Shown piece by piece: positions 1-8,877 of a stretch of 64,000 nucleotides of DNA. The position numbers were made by a program, and so were the translations under genes. Numbering within the stretch: position 1 is the stretch's first letter; each line of letters starts with the position of its first letter. This DNA is from Bog-473 sp963726135. GTDB lineage: Bacteria; Actinomycetota; Acidimicrobiia; Acidimicrobiales; RAAP-2. A model generated the notes under the pieces. That model ran no database searches and was not told where the DNA came from. It saw only the letters and a program-made list of their open reading frames with translations. Location of the stretch: assembly GCA_963726135.1 (NCBI GenBank), contig CAVSBE010000001.1, forward strand, positions 507,931 to 571,930, written 5' to 3'.

Positions 1-84
1 GAAGACGTCCTCCAGGCGGTGGAGCGCCTCGCCCCCACCCGCGTGCTCATGCAGCGACGGCAGGGAGCAAGACTATTCGGCTAG
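1..84 (+). CDS. C-terminal end of an unidentified gene entering from the left
   Basis: Frame 1 is open from the first base and stops with TAG at 82-84, encoding 27 residues that end in RQGARLFG. Composition looks coding (EDVLQAVERLAP start). It converges with the SDR gene and overlaps its last 12 bases. There is too little sequence to assign a family. Confidence 0.3.
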   Translation, partial: EDVLQAVERLAPTRVLMQRRQGARLFG

Positions 85-831
85 GACGTCGCTCCGTGCG
101 GCGATGATCGCGCTGAGTCTCGAATCGACGGCGTCTGTCGCGTGGTCGTCGGTGAAGACGTACGCTCGCTGCCGGCGGATCGCGTCAAGGACGTTGGCCG
201 CCACTGTGGAGGGCTCGACGGTGCCGATGGGGTTCATGCCGGTCCGGATCCGGCCGGGCATCACGACGCTCACACCGACCGGCGCGCCGGCGGCTTCGAA
301 CTCGGCGCGCAGGACGTCGGACAGCCCGAGGACACCGTGCTTGGCGACGGTGTAGGGCCCAAGTCGACCGAGTGGGAGCACGGCCGCCAGGGAGGACACG
401 TTCACGACGTGACCCTCTTCGCCCGAGTCGAGGATCCGGGGGACGAACGATCGCACGCCGTGGATCACGCCCCACAGGTTCACATCGAGCACCCGATGCC
501 AGTCCTCGAGGGTGAGCTCCCAGCTGTTCCCTCCGTTGACGATGCCTGCATTGTTCACGGCGATGTGCAGCGCGCCGAAGCGATCGACCACATGTCGCGC
601 CACGCCCTCGACCGCATCGGGGTCGCGCACATCGAGCTGGACGGCGTCGACGTCGACCGCGCCGTCACGGATGGTCGATGCGGCAGCGGAGACGGCATCG
701 CCGTCGAGGTCGGTCAGGACGACGCGTACGCCTGCTCGAACGAGCTGTTCGGTGATTGCGAACCCGATGCCGCTCGCCGCCCCTGTCACGACCGCAACGC
801 GGCCGTCCAATCGATCCATCTCGATTCTCAC
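73..831 (-). CDS. SDR family NAD(P)-dependent oxidoreductase
   Basis: A 252-residue classical short-chain dehydrogenase. The Rossmann glycine motif TGAASGIG lies near residue 17, the NNAG motif near residue 93, and the catalytic Ser plus YTVAK (Tyr-x-x-x-Lys) near residues 145-163. The cofactor is probably NAD(H), because an Asp (LTDLDG) ends beta-2. Substrate is unknown. MRIEMDRLDGR offers two starts, of which MDRLDGR matches the usual SDR N-terminus. It lies 73 nt downstream of the RibD-like gene on the same strand and may be cotranscribed with it. Confidence 0.9.
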   Translation of the reverse strand: MRIEMDRLDGRVAVVTGAASGIGFAITEQLVRAGVRVVLTDLDGDAVSAAASTIRDGAVDVDAVQLDVRDPDAVEGVARHVVDRFGALHIAVNNAGIVNGGNSWELTLEDWHRVLDVNLWGVIHGVRSFVPRILDSGEEGHVVNVSSLAAVLPLGRLGPYTVAKHGVLGLSDVLRAEFEAAGAPVGVSVVMPGRIRTGMNPIGTVEPSTVAANVLDAIRRQRAYVFTDDHATDAVDSRLSAIIAARSDVLAE

Positions 832-904
832 CTTCCGAAATGTCGTCGGAGTTGTCGTCCCCGACGATCCTTGCAGGCACCGCCAGTGCCGATCGGGCGA
901 TGCT

Positions 905-1657
905 TCAGGCCAGACGATCCGGCCTGACGGCGAATCGGCAGAAGAGGAACCCCTCTTCCTCGAGGAGATGCACCATGGCGAGCTCCAGCGGACTCACCAG
1001 CTCCGCCCCGGCCAGCACGCGGGGGCCGTCACCCGCCACTAGGCGCGGGGAGAGCGTCAGGCACAGCTCGTCGAGCAGCCCGGCGTGGACGACGTCCGCG
1101 TTCAGGCCGGGGCCCCCCTCGAGCAGCACCGAACGGTATCCGGCACCCTGGAAATGCTCGAGGACCCGGGCCGGGTCGACACGGGCATCGCCGGCGACGA
1201 CGAAGTCGGCGACCTCCTCGCCCCGCCGACGCTCCCCAGGGTTGCAGTCGACAGTGGTGAAGACGATTGGGCGCACCTCGGCCTCCGTGAAGAACGGTGA
1301 GGACCAGTCGAGGTTGCCCGAGCGGGTCACCAGTGCGATGGGGGGCACAGGAGACTGCCGTCGTCGCTCACGCTGTTCCCGAAGGTCGGGAGCAAGAAGC
1401 GCCGGACCGTACGCCTCGGCGCGGGCGGTGCCCGCGCCGACCAGTATCACGTCGGCGAGGGATCGAAGGGCCTGGAAGACCCGCCGATCGGCTGGTCCGC
1501 CGAGCATGCCGGAGCGGCCGTTCAGGGCGATCGCACCGTCAAGGGTCGAGATCATGTTGCAGCGCACGAACGGGCGGGCAGCTCCGACCCCGTCGGGAAC
1601 GGCGTAGGCAGGGACGGGGTCGACATCCGCTTCGGGCCCGGGGAAGAGGGCTCTCAC
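905..1657 (-). CDS. RibD C-terminal/dihydrofolate reductase-like pyrimidine reductase
   Basis: A 250-residue protein of the RibD C-terminal reductase family, which reduces ribosylamino-pyrimidine intermediates or related pteridine-like substrates with NADPH. Family marks are RPFVRCNMISTLDGAIA at the N-terminus, the DVILVGAGTARAE loop and the C-terminal LLEGGPGLNADVV segment (Glu-Gly-Gly). No deaminase domain is present, so it is a stand-alone reductase like those often found outside the rib operon in actinobacteria. The start is GTG. True riboflavin function is uncertain because no other rib gene is nearby. Confidence 0.85.
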   Translation of the reverse strand: MRALFPGPEADVDPVPAYAVPDGVGAARPFVRCNMISTLDGAIALNGRSGMLGGPADRRVFQALRSLADVILVGAGTARAEAYGPALLAPDLREQRERRRQSPVPPIALVTRSGNLDWSSPFFTEAEVRPIVFTTVDCNPGERRRGEEVADFVVAGDARVDPARVLEHFQGAGYRSVLLEGGPGLNADVVHAGLLDELCLTLSPRLVAGDGPRVLAGAELVSPLELAMVHLLEEEGFLFCRFAVRPDRLA

Positions 1658-1878
1658 GGGTCCGGCTCGGTCGAGGTGCGGCCCACATGGGTCATTACAG
1701 CACTCAGTCGCCGGCCCGGTTGAACCGTGCCGGATCTACCGCCGATACGCCAGCAGCAAGGATCTCGCCCACAGTCGCGCTGCGCAGGGAGGACGGCAGG
1801 CCGTCACCCTCCGGGGGGGGCTTCCGCTGGCGTCGTCAACAGTTCTTCGTGGTTGTCATCTCCCTATGGGCGCTGGCC

Positions 1879-1992
1879 TCAAGCCGGCTCGTCACCCTTG
1901 ATCGTGACTCGCCGAATGACATGGTGCTGGTCACCAAAGTCGCCGACGACCGAATGCTGAGTCGCCCGGTTGTCCCAGAACCTGTCCGTGTC
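1879..1992 (-). pseudogene. TauD/TfdA dioxygenase C-terminal remnant
   Basis: The minus strand encodes FWDNRATQHSVVGDF followed by DQHHVIRRVTIKGDEPA and a stop. This is the characteristic end of alpha-ketoglutarate-dependent TauD/TfdA dioxygenases: WDNRATQH carries the second metal-binding His and VIRRVTI the 2-oxoglutarate-binding Arg. Only about 37 residues match. Upstream the frame loses homology and no catalytic HxD half is seen. It is a decayed fragment in the 650-bp gap at 1658-2311, where I see no intact gene. Confidence 0.6.
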
Positions 1993-2311
1993 GTCCTGGG
2001 TCTCATTTGCTACTTTTCTAACCCCCCCGGGCACACGCACCAGCGTTCGATGGGTCCCTGAGCAGGAGATCGTCCAGGGCGAAGGCAGGCCGCGAACAAC
2101 TCTCGGGAACGCGGAGAGGTGGCCTCGGTCCCCTGGGGGCTCAGGGTGGTCAAGGCTGCGGCGTCCGGCACGTCCCGAGCCCTGCCAGATTTCGGGCTCT
2201 GCGCCCGAATCCGCCCATGGCGTACCGCAGCGCGCCGGCCCGTCGATGTCGCAAGACCGGACCGGGATGCATGGTGGACAACCAGGCCTGTCACCGAATC
2301 CGGCTGCAACT

Positions 2312-2713
2312 TCAGATGGCCCGCATCCGGTTGTTGCGGGGATCGTGAGTCACCTCGGCGAGGCGAAGCGCCTCCAACAGCGGCGGGAGATACATGCCGA
2401 AGCGGCCGCGGTAGCCCTTTCGGAGGCCGTACCAGCCTCCGACGGGGTTGTCGTCTGATCGGCCCCAAGCCTCAACCGTGCCGGGTGTGACGGCCTTCTT
2501 CTCATCGGCTGCGCCGAGCGATACCCAGTCGCCCTGCTCGAGCAGCCATTCGTGGAGGTCGTCGATCGCCTGGAGGCGATACCTGAGGGTCGTCGAACCC
2601 ACTTGGCACACCAGGGCCGGCGGATCCGCATCCTGGTCCTTGTACATCGTGTACTCCGAGGTCCCGGGGGGCGTCGTGAGCACCCACGGGTCCTCCTTGG
2701 TGCCATCGACCAT
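2312..2713 (-). CDS. Conserved hypothetical protein, 133 aa
   Basis: Family not recognised. Starting at the ATG at 2713, preceded by AAGGAG at 7 nt, it encodes MVDGTKEDPWVLTTPPGTSEY and on through a WLLEQGDWVSLGAADEKK segment to a C-terminal region WYGLRKGYRGRFGMYLPPLLE. No signal peptide or membrane segment is seen. An open frame extends 40 codons upstream but lacks a ribosome site there. It begins 58 nt after the sigma factor gene on the same strand and is probably cotranscribed with it. Confidence 0.7.
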   Translation of the reverse strand: MVDGTKEDPWVLTTPPGTSEYTMYKDQDADPPALVCQVGSTTLRYRLQAIDDLHEWLLEQGDWVSLGAADEKKAVTPGTVEAWGRSDDNPVGGWYGLRKGYRGRFGMYLPPLLEALRLAEVTHDPRNNRMRAI

Positions 2714-2771
2714 CAACCATCTCCTTTTCCGTGTTGCGTCACTCGACGACTCCGTGCCACGACGCCGGTCC

Positions 2772-3770
2772 TCACGATTGATCCCAGTCGAGGGTGCGAG
2801 GGAGGCCGCAGCGGGCGAGGATTCCCTTGTCACCGAACCGTGTCATGGCCGAGACCCGATCATCGGAGAGGCTCAACACCAAGAGCCCGCTGGCTCGCGA
2901 GATCGACGACGTGGGGTCGGGCAGGTAGTAGCCGAAGGCGGGCTGGTTGTTGGCCCGGGTCGGTACCAGCCGGAGTCCATGACCCCAGAATCCCCGCCCC
3001 CGGAGGAACTCGGCGATCGCCCGGGGGCCGTGGCACTCAACGGGCTCCGGTGGCATCGTGAGCTTGGCATCGTCGGTCAGCAGCGCGATGACCTCCTCGA
3101 GGTCGCCACTCTCGAACGCTTCGACAAAACGTCTCACGACTTCGGCCTCGATCGTGGACCGCGGCAACGGCACGTACTCCGAGCCCCGGTCGGGTCGGAA
3201 ACCCTCGCGGGCCCGCACGAGGGCACTGTTCACCGAGGTCGATGTGGTCCCGAGGATCTCGGCTGCCTCCGACGCGGGAAAGCCGAGCACGTCGCGCAGG
3301 ACGAGCACCGCCCGCTGCTGGGCGGGCAGGTGCTGCAGCGCAGCCACGAAGGAGAGGGCGATGGACTCGCGGGCCTCGTAACGCGCTTCGGGCCCGTGGT
3401 CAACTTCGTCGATCAAGACATCCGGGTAGGGCTCGAGCCACCACGGCTCGTTCGAGCTGACGAGTCCCTCCTTCGCCAACGACTGCTCCCGCAGGAGGAC
3501 GGACTGTGGGCGACGGCTCCCGTCCCGGAGGAAGTTCAGACAGCGGTTCGTCGCGATGCGGTACAACCACGCTCGCAACGATCGGCCGTCAAAACGGTCA
3601 ATTGCTCGCCAGGCCGACAAGAGAGCCTCCTGAAGTACGTCCTCGGCGTCTTGGAGCGATCCGAGGATCCGGTAACAGTGCACGAGCAGCTCGTGGCGGT
3701 GAGCCTCCACGAGCTCCTGGAAGGCATCAGCGTCACCGGCTCGGGCACGCACGACGGTGGTCTCATCCAT
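2772..3770 (-). CDS. ECF RNA polymerase sigma factor with SnoaL-like C-terminal domain
   Basis: 332 residues from the ATG at 3770, with AAGGA about 10 nt upstream. Sigma-70 region 2 (residues about 10-75, including DAEDVLQEALLSAWRAI) is followed by region 4 (LPAQQRAVLVLRDVLGFPASEAAEIL). The last about 120 residues form a SnoaL-like domain (FVEAFESGDLEEVIALLTDD). This matches the sigma-70 group with a C-terminal NTF2-like fold (TIGR02960/SigG-like), in which the tail is thought to replace an anti-sigma factor. It is divergent from the SDR at 4097, a plausible target along with the downstream 133-aa gene. Confidence 0.9.
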   Translation of the reverse strand: MDETTVVRARAGDADAFQELVEAHRHELLVHCYRILGSLQDAEDVLQEALLSAWRAIDRFDGRSLRAWLYRIATNRCLNFLRDGSRRPQSVLLREQSLAKEGLVSSNEPWWLEPYPDVLIDEVDHGPEARYEARESIALSFVAALQHLPAQQRAVLVLRDVLGFPASEAAEILGTTSTSVNSALVRAREGFRPDRGSEYVPLPRSTIEAEVVRRFVEAFESGDLEEVIALLTDDAKLTMPPEPVECHGPRAIAEFLRGRGFWGHGLRLVPTRANNQPAFGYYLPDPTSSISRASGLLVLSLSDDRVSAMTRFGDKGILARCGLPRTLDWDQS

Positions 3771-4096
3771 TCGGGCGTCGTCCTTTCTCGCTGTCTCACC
3801 CGTCTCAAGTAGTAACACCGTCAGCGGATCAAATTCATCGGCGAATCTCCGATACGCCGGGTGTTTTAACCGGTGAGGGACCTGACCAGCGAGAGCGGAG
3901 ACGCAGACGACCTCGGCCCACCACGAGGACGACACGGGGGTAGCCGTGACCAGCGGCTGCATTCGCACTCATCCGCCGCAGGGAGCTGGCCGGAGCGGTC
4001 ACCACGTCCATGCAGCGGGAGGCCGTCCTGATGACCGCATCCGCTGAATGACGCGACCTCGAGCAGATCACTCGTTCATCACAAGGAGGAACACAC

Positions 4097-4849
4097 ATGT
4101 CCACCGCGGAACTTGCCGGCACGACGGCGATCGTGACCGGGGCCAGCCGAGGTTTCGGCCGAGCGACCGCCATCGCCCTCACCCAGAGTGGGGCCCACGT
4201 CGTCGGCGTTGCCCGAGGTGAGGAGGGGCTCGCCGAGCTGCACCGGCAGCTCGGCGCATCGTTCATACCAGTGGTCGCCGACGTGGCCGACGACTCACTC
4301 GCGGCCCAGCTGGTCTCTGCCTACCGGCCACGGACGTTGGTGCTCAACGCCGGCGCGACTCCGCCGGCCGCGCCGTTCCACGAGCACACGTGGGAGAGCT
4401 TCAGCCGGAACTGGGAAGTCGACGTCAAGCATGTGTTCCAGTTCGCCCGCGAGGCTTTGACCACTCCTCTCGATCCCGGGGCCGTGGTCGTGAGCTTCTC
4501 CAGCGGTGCGGCGATGCGGGGATCCCCCATGAGCGGTGGGTACGCGGGTGCCAAGGCGACGATCAAGTTTCTCAGCTCGTATGCCGGCGCGGAGGCCGAA
4601 CGGAACTCCCAGGACATCCGTTTCGTGGCGGTCCTGCCGCAGCTGACACCGGCGACCCAACTCGGATCTACGTACGTCGAGGTCTATGCCAAGTACGCGG
4701 GCCTCAGCACCGAGGCCTACCTGGACCAGATCGGTGAGGTGCTCTCCGCCCAAGAAGTGGCCGAGAGCGTCGTCGATCTCGTCAGCGATGACCGTTACGG
4801 CGCGCCGGCGTACCTGCTGACCGCAGGTGGGCTCAGCCCACTGGACTAG
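4097..4849 (+). CDS. SDR family NAD(P)-dependent oxidoreductase
   Basis: A 250-residue short-chain dehydrogenase. It has TGASRGFGRA at residue 15, LNAGATPP in place of NNAG, SFSSGAAM, and a YAGAK catalytic Tyr-x-x-x-Lys near residue 153. The start is preceded by AAGGAGG at 7 nt. ARGEE after beta-2 suggests NADPH preference. It is divergent from the ECF sigma gene and converges with the MFS gene (19 nt apart). Substrate unknown. Confidence 0.9.
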   Translation: MSTAELAGTTAIVTGASRGFGRATAIALTQSGAHVVGVARGEEGLAELHRQLGASFIPVVADVADDSLAAQLVSAYRPRTLVLNAGATPPAAPFHEHTWESFSRNWEVDVKHVFQFAREALTTPLDPGAVVVSFSSGAAMRGSPMSGGYAGAKATIKFLSSYAGAEAERNSQDIRFVAVLPQLTPATQLGSTYVEVYAKYAGLSTEAYLDQIGEVLSAQEVAESVVDLVSDDRYGAPAYLLTAGGLSPLD

Positions 4850-4867
4850 GACGTGGTCACGCCGGGG

Positions 4868-6313
4868 TTATGTGACGGCCAGCACCGGTCCCTGGACTGG
4901 CGACTCCGCCATTCTGGGGCGACCGTTGACGAGCACTGCGCTGACCAGAGCCGCGAGCACGAGCAGGCCGGCGCCGAGTGCGAACGCCACCGAGTACCCA
5001 TGGACCAGGCCTTCGGGTAGGAACAGCCGACCGTGCACCGCCACGTAGTCGGCGGTGGCCGTCGCTGCCACAGTGTTCAGCAATGCAGTGCCGAGGGATC
5101 CACCGATCTGCTGCGTGGTGTTCACAAGGGCGCTTGCGACCCCGGAATCCTTGTCATCCACGTTGGTCAAGGCCGTGCTGCTCAGTGCCGGGAAGGCGAA
5201 GCCGAGTCCCAGGCTCATGAGGAGCTCCGGCCCGAAGACGTAGGCCCAGTAGGAGGTGTGCACCCCTATCTGGGAGAGCCACGCCAGCCCGACCGCACCG
5301 ACGAGGAGCCCGGCGGTCATGGGTATGCGGGGACCGATTCGGGGGACCAGCGAGGACGAGGCTGTCGCGGCGACGATGATGCCCACGGCGAAGGGCAGGA
5401 AGGCCACTCCCGCCATGAGGGCCGAGTAGTGCAGGACTCCTTGCATGTAGTAGCTGAGGAACACGAACATCGCGAAGAGGCCAGCTCCGAGGAGGAAGGA
5501 CGCGAGAAACGACCCGCCCCGGTTGCGCTCCGCCACGACACGGAGCGGGAGGAGCGGATGGCTGGACCGGGTCTCCACGACGACGAACGCGATCAGGAGG
5601 ACGACCGCCGCGCTCAAGAAGCTGAGCGTCTGTGGGGACCCCCAGCCGTCCGAGCTGGCCTTGGTGAATCCGTAGACCAGGCTGACCAGGCCGGCGGTCG
5701 AGAGCAGCGCGCCCGGCAGGTCGTAGCGGGTCGTGCCGACCGCCCGACTCTCGTGAACGACCCGGCTGGCCGCTACGGCAGCGAGGAGGGCGATGGGGAC
5801 GTTGACCAACAGGCACCATCGCCACGAGGCGTACTCGGTGAGTACCCCGCCGGCGAGGACGCCGATGGCACCCCCAGCCCCTGACACTGCTCCGTACGCG
5901 CCGAACGCCTTCGCCCGCTCTCTGGGATCCGACTGGAAGGTAATGGTGAGAATGGAGAGTGCCGCGGGTGCCATGAGGGCGGCAAAGGCCCCTTGGAGTG
6001 CGCGGGCTCCGAAGAGCATGGCCTGATCCGTGGCCAGTCCACCCAGCGCCGAGGCTGCCGCGAACCCGACCAGGCCCACGCCGAACATCCGCTTGCGACC
6101 ACCAAAATCGGCAATGCGTCCACCCAGGAGCAACAACCCTCCGAACGCCACGGTGTAGGCCGTGATCACCCATTGCCGATTGGCAACCGAGATATGCAGC
6201 GCCTTTTGCGCCGAGGGTAGGGCGATAGTGACGATGGATGCGTCGAGCACAACCATGAGCTGAGCGATCACGACCACGGCAAGAATCGACCAGCGTTGGG
6301 GATCGGGTCCCAA
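4868..6313 (-). CDS. DHA2-family (EmrB/QacA-like) MFS drug transporter
   Basis: A 481-residue, about 14-helix major facilitator. LDASIVTIALPSAQ in TM1 is the DHA2 motif D1, GRIADFGGRKRMF is motif A between TM2 and TM3, and GAGGAIGVLAGGVLT in TM5 is the antiporter motif C. It probably exports drugs by proton antiport. No ATG or GTG is available in frame upstream of the conserved start, so a TTG at 6313 is used. A perfect 13-bp direct repeat lies 22-55 bp upstream and may be an operator. Confidence 0.85.
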   Translation of the reverse strand: MGPDPQRWSILAVVVIAQLMVVLDASIVTIALPSAQKALHISVANRQWVITAYTVAFGGLLLLGGRIADFGGRKRMFGVGLVGFAAASALGGLATDQAMLFGARALQGAFAALMAPAALSILTITFQSDPRERAKAFGAYGAVSGAGGAIGVLAGGVLTEYASWRWCLLVNVPIALLAAVAASRVVHESRAVGTTRYDLPGALLSTAGLVSLVYGFTKASSDGWGSPQTLSFLSAAVVLLIAFVVVETRSSHPLLPLRVVAERNRGGSFLASFLLGAGLFAMFVFLSYYMQGVLHYSALMAGVAFLPFAVGIIVAATASSSLVPRIGPRIPMTAGLLVGAVGLAWLSQIGVHTSYWAYVFGPELLMSLGLGFAFPALSSTALTNVDDKDSGVASALVNTTQQIGGSLGTALLNTVAATATADYVAVHGRLFLPEGLVHGYSVAFALGAGLLVLAALVSAVLVNGRPRMAESPVQGPVLAVT

Positions 6314-6334
6314 GGTCGTTCCGCCACCTACGCG

Positions 6335-6368
6335 GCAAAGTGTCGTCGCTTACTCGCAAAGTGTCGTC
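6335..6368 (-). promoter_or_regulatory. Tandem 13-bp direct repeat upstream of the MFS gene
   Basis: GCAAAGTGTCGTC (plus-strand reading) occurs at 6335-6347 and again at 6356-6368, a 21-bp period that places both copies on one DNA face. It lies just before the TTG start of the transporter gene. No adjacent TetR or MarR gene is present, so the binding protein is unknown. Confidence 0.45.
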
Positions 6369-6721
6369 CTTCACGGAGTCTCCTGGTTCACTTCGGGCCT
6401 CTCAAGACCGAGACGGGTCCAGGGAAGTTGACCACCCGGATGTCACAAAACGGGCAGCCCCAACCTTCTCTTGGTAACGCCGGCGAACCGCGCGGTATTT
6501 CCTTGCGGGCATCCCGTCGATTTCCGACGGAAACGGCATGCGAAGATCAGCGCGCCACGGGCGCACCGGAAGTCGTTCCTCAACTGGGAGAGCCCGGCCA
6601 TCACCGGGGTGCACCGAGGGGTTGCATCGCCGGTTCCCACGACTGTACGGACCAGGACGACCGGACCGCTCACCGTGGACCCTCGAGTGGCGTGGTCCGG
6701 CGCCGCGACGGGGGTGCGGGG

Positions 6722-6907
6722 CTATCGGGTCTCCTCGGGGACGGCGGGCTGACCGCCCACTGTACGCCGCATGGCCGCGTGGATCACCCTCGGGGTCAGG
6801 ACTCCGAGATAGCACCCGTCCCCGATGACGGGGACCCACCGGACGTCGTGCTGGAGCATCTCGCCGAACGCCCAGGTTGGACACGACCGCCGCGGAGCGG
6901 AGGCTTC
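6722..6907 (-). pseudogene. CBS-domain protein remnant
   Basis: The minus strand encodes FGEMLQHDVRWVPVIGDG and then YLGVLTPRVIHAAMRR before a TAG at 6722. This is the second half of a CBS motif (HDVRxxPVxxDGxxxGVLTxRxI). The frame has a stop 17 codons upstream of the ATG at 6859 and no second CBS motif is visible, so only a fragment survives. The rest of the 650-bp gap (6314-6960) holds no gene I can support. Confidence 0.5.
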
Positions 6908-6960
6908 ACGCCACTACCCAATTGCGTGCTTCCGCCAAGAGCCGCGGTCAGCGTCGCGCA

Positions 6961-8454
6961 CTACCCCAGCCGCGTCAGTACGTTCCGCGTGATCTGTTCA
7001 ATCTGCGGGTCTCGCTCCGCCAATCCGTGAGCCCAGTCGGTCGAACCCGACGTGACCACTGTCGCACCCGCCGTATTCGTGTACGCACCCAGCACCGCGT
7101 GACCGTGACGGATGCGTTCTCTCGCCTCAGGCTCGCGTGTTCCGAACACCCGTGACGCGATGTACTCCAACTCGCTGGGCTCCCCCGGCTTGGGAGGGCG
7201 CGGCGCCGTCTCGCGCGTGAAGTGCTGTGTCGGGCACGTGCCGAGGATCTCGAAACTCAGGGGCGTGCCGTCCTCGCCGGTCGGGTAGGGGAGCCCGTCG
7301 CGGTAGGTGAACACGCACCCGTCGCACTCGTAGCCGACCACGGTCGCGCCAGCCCCGAGGACGTCGCCATAGCCCAGCCCGGTGTCGTCGAAGATCCAGT
7401 GACTGGCGCGATGCACGGTGTAGCCACCGAGGCCCGCGGTGACATTGCGGCCGATTCGGTGATAGCCGCCGCGTGTGAAGGAGACGCCGGTCATGTGGTT
7501 CTCGGGACGAGCGACAACCACGTCGGACCAGAACGTGGTCACCTCCGCTTCCCTGTCGCTTCCCATAAGGGGGTCGTTCTTGAAGAAGCTCTTGTACCCG
7601 ACCATTACGTCGTGATCGGGACCCTCGATGCGCACCTGCCACAGCGACGTGTTGCCGGAGAAGAATGCCGCATTGCCGCCACCCGCAATGAAGGCTTCGA
7701 CGGTGTTGCGCATGCCGCGAGACCAGTACTCGTCATGACCGACGGACAGATACAGACTCGCGCCGTCCAACACCTCGGGATGCTCTTCGAGATCAGCATT
7801 GGTGCACACACCGATCTCGAACCCCTCGCGCTCGGCCCAATCTATGAACGGCAGCTCCCAGTCGGGCCAACCCGCCGAACCGGCATACCCCGACAGATGG
7901 TTGATCTGGACGTACCCGACGTGCGCGGCGTTCTGCGGATCGGGCGCTCCCGTCCCCGTCACGCGGCGGCCCTTGCCCGGCGGCTTGTAGAGGTAGCCAG
8001 CCGACATCGGCCGCTGCATCGCAACGTGAGTGCCGCCGGTGTACAGATTCGATCCGCCGAAGTCGTTGTAGGCGTGCCACGTATTTGTCGCCAGCGAGAT
8101 AACGATGCGCGCGTCAGAAGGCGGACGCACGACGAAGAACGCGTAGTCGCGCCGAACCTTCTCGCCGACCTCGATCTCCATGACGAGCTCGTAGTAGCCC
8201 GACCGCCATGTCGGATCGACCTCCACCGTGAGAGCGAGCGGCCAGCCGCACCCCTTCGACGAGGCATCCTTCGGCGTCTCGTGCTCGTCAGCCGCGACTG
8301 CGTCAGAACCGAACACGACCTCTCGCCGCGCGCCGACCCGTGCCACCTCGACCCGGACCGGTCGCCCACCGGACGACGACATGTGCAGACCGACCTGCTC
8401 GCCTGGGCGTACCGATTGCGGCCAGCAGTACCCCGTCACCACGTCGCGGCCCAT
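6961..8454 (-). CDS. N,N-dimethylformamidase large-subunit-like protein
   Basis: A 497-residue protein matching the C-terminal catalytic part of the dimethylformamidase beta subunit (DmfA2-like family). Recognisable segments are VISLATNTWHAYNDFGGSNLY, NHLSGYAGSAGWPDWELPFIDWAE, LSVGHDEYWS and the GAYTNTAGATVVTSGSTDWAHGL C-terminus. The family contains a mononuclear iron site with Tyr and Glu ligands and a glutamine-amidotransferase-like fold; GHDEYW and HAYNDFGG are likely site segments. No small (alpha) subunit gene is adjacent. The substrate may be another amide. Confidence 0.75.
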   Translation of the reverse strand: MGRDVVTGYCWPQSVRPGEQVGLHMSSSGGRPVRVEVARVGARREVVFGSDAVAADEHETPKDASSKGCGWPLALTVEVDPTWRSGYYELVMEIEVGEKVRRDYAFFVVRPPSDARIVISLATNTWHAYNDFGGSNLYTGGTHVAMQRPMSAGYLYKPPGKGRRVTGTGAPDPQNAAHVGYVQINHLSGYAGSAGWPDWELPFIDWAEREGFEIGVCTNADLEEHPEVLDGASLYLSVGHDEYWSRGMRNTVEAFIAGGGNAAFFSGNTSLWQVRIEGPDHDVMVGYKSFFKNDPLMGSDREAEVTTFWSDVVVARPENHMTGVSFTRGGYHRIGRNVTAGLGGYTVHRASHWIFDDTGLGYGDVLGAGATVVGYECDGCVFTYRDGLPYPTGEDGTPLSFEILGTCPTQHFTRETAPRPPKPGEPSELEYIASRVFGTREPEARERIRHGHAVLGAYTNTAGATVVTSGSTDWAHGLAERDPQIEQITRNVLTRLG

Positions 8455-8877
8455 CTCCTGACCCTAACTGGTGCCTACCCGGCGCGTCATAGGCGATGTC
8501 GTCCGTCTCGTCGGGTCGCCGATGACACGGACGGCTCGCATTCGTAGCGACTATGCGCGTGACCTTGTTGGTGAGGAATCGCTTCCAAGAGCGCCAGGGC
8601 AGTGATCAGGAATCTGCCATACGACGCCGCCGTCGCCGAATCCGACGTAACCAAGGTCCGCCCGCTCATGTAGGAGTTCCCGAAAGGGCGCCGCGGTCCT
8701 AGGATCATCGAGTTTCTTGGCGGTGTCAGGCTGCACTTCACGATGGAGACAGGCGCGAGCCTCGTCGAATCAGCCCGGAGCCTCAATCAGGGATTGAGTT
8801 ACGCCCAAGCCGTCATCTCAGTGCGGCTTTGACTTCGTCGGCGTTCCACCACAGACTGCCCCTGGAGGGAAACCATC
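8455..8877. other. Intergenic region with a possible gene remnant
   Basis: A minus-strand open stretch at 8551-8769 reads FDEARACLHREVQPDTAKK and continues to a TAG. It looks like coding sequence but has a stop immediately upstream, no start codon with a ribosome site and no family I recognise. Nothing else is supported here. Confidence 0.3.

Noticed and set aside
2448..3812. Plus-strand open frame of 454 codons
   Set aside because: It lies antisense to the sigma factor and the 133-aa gene and has no protein features. GC-rich codon use on the other strand creates such shadows.
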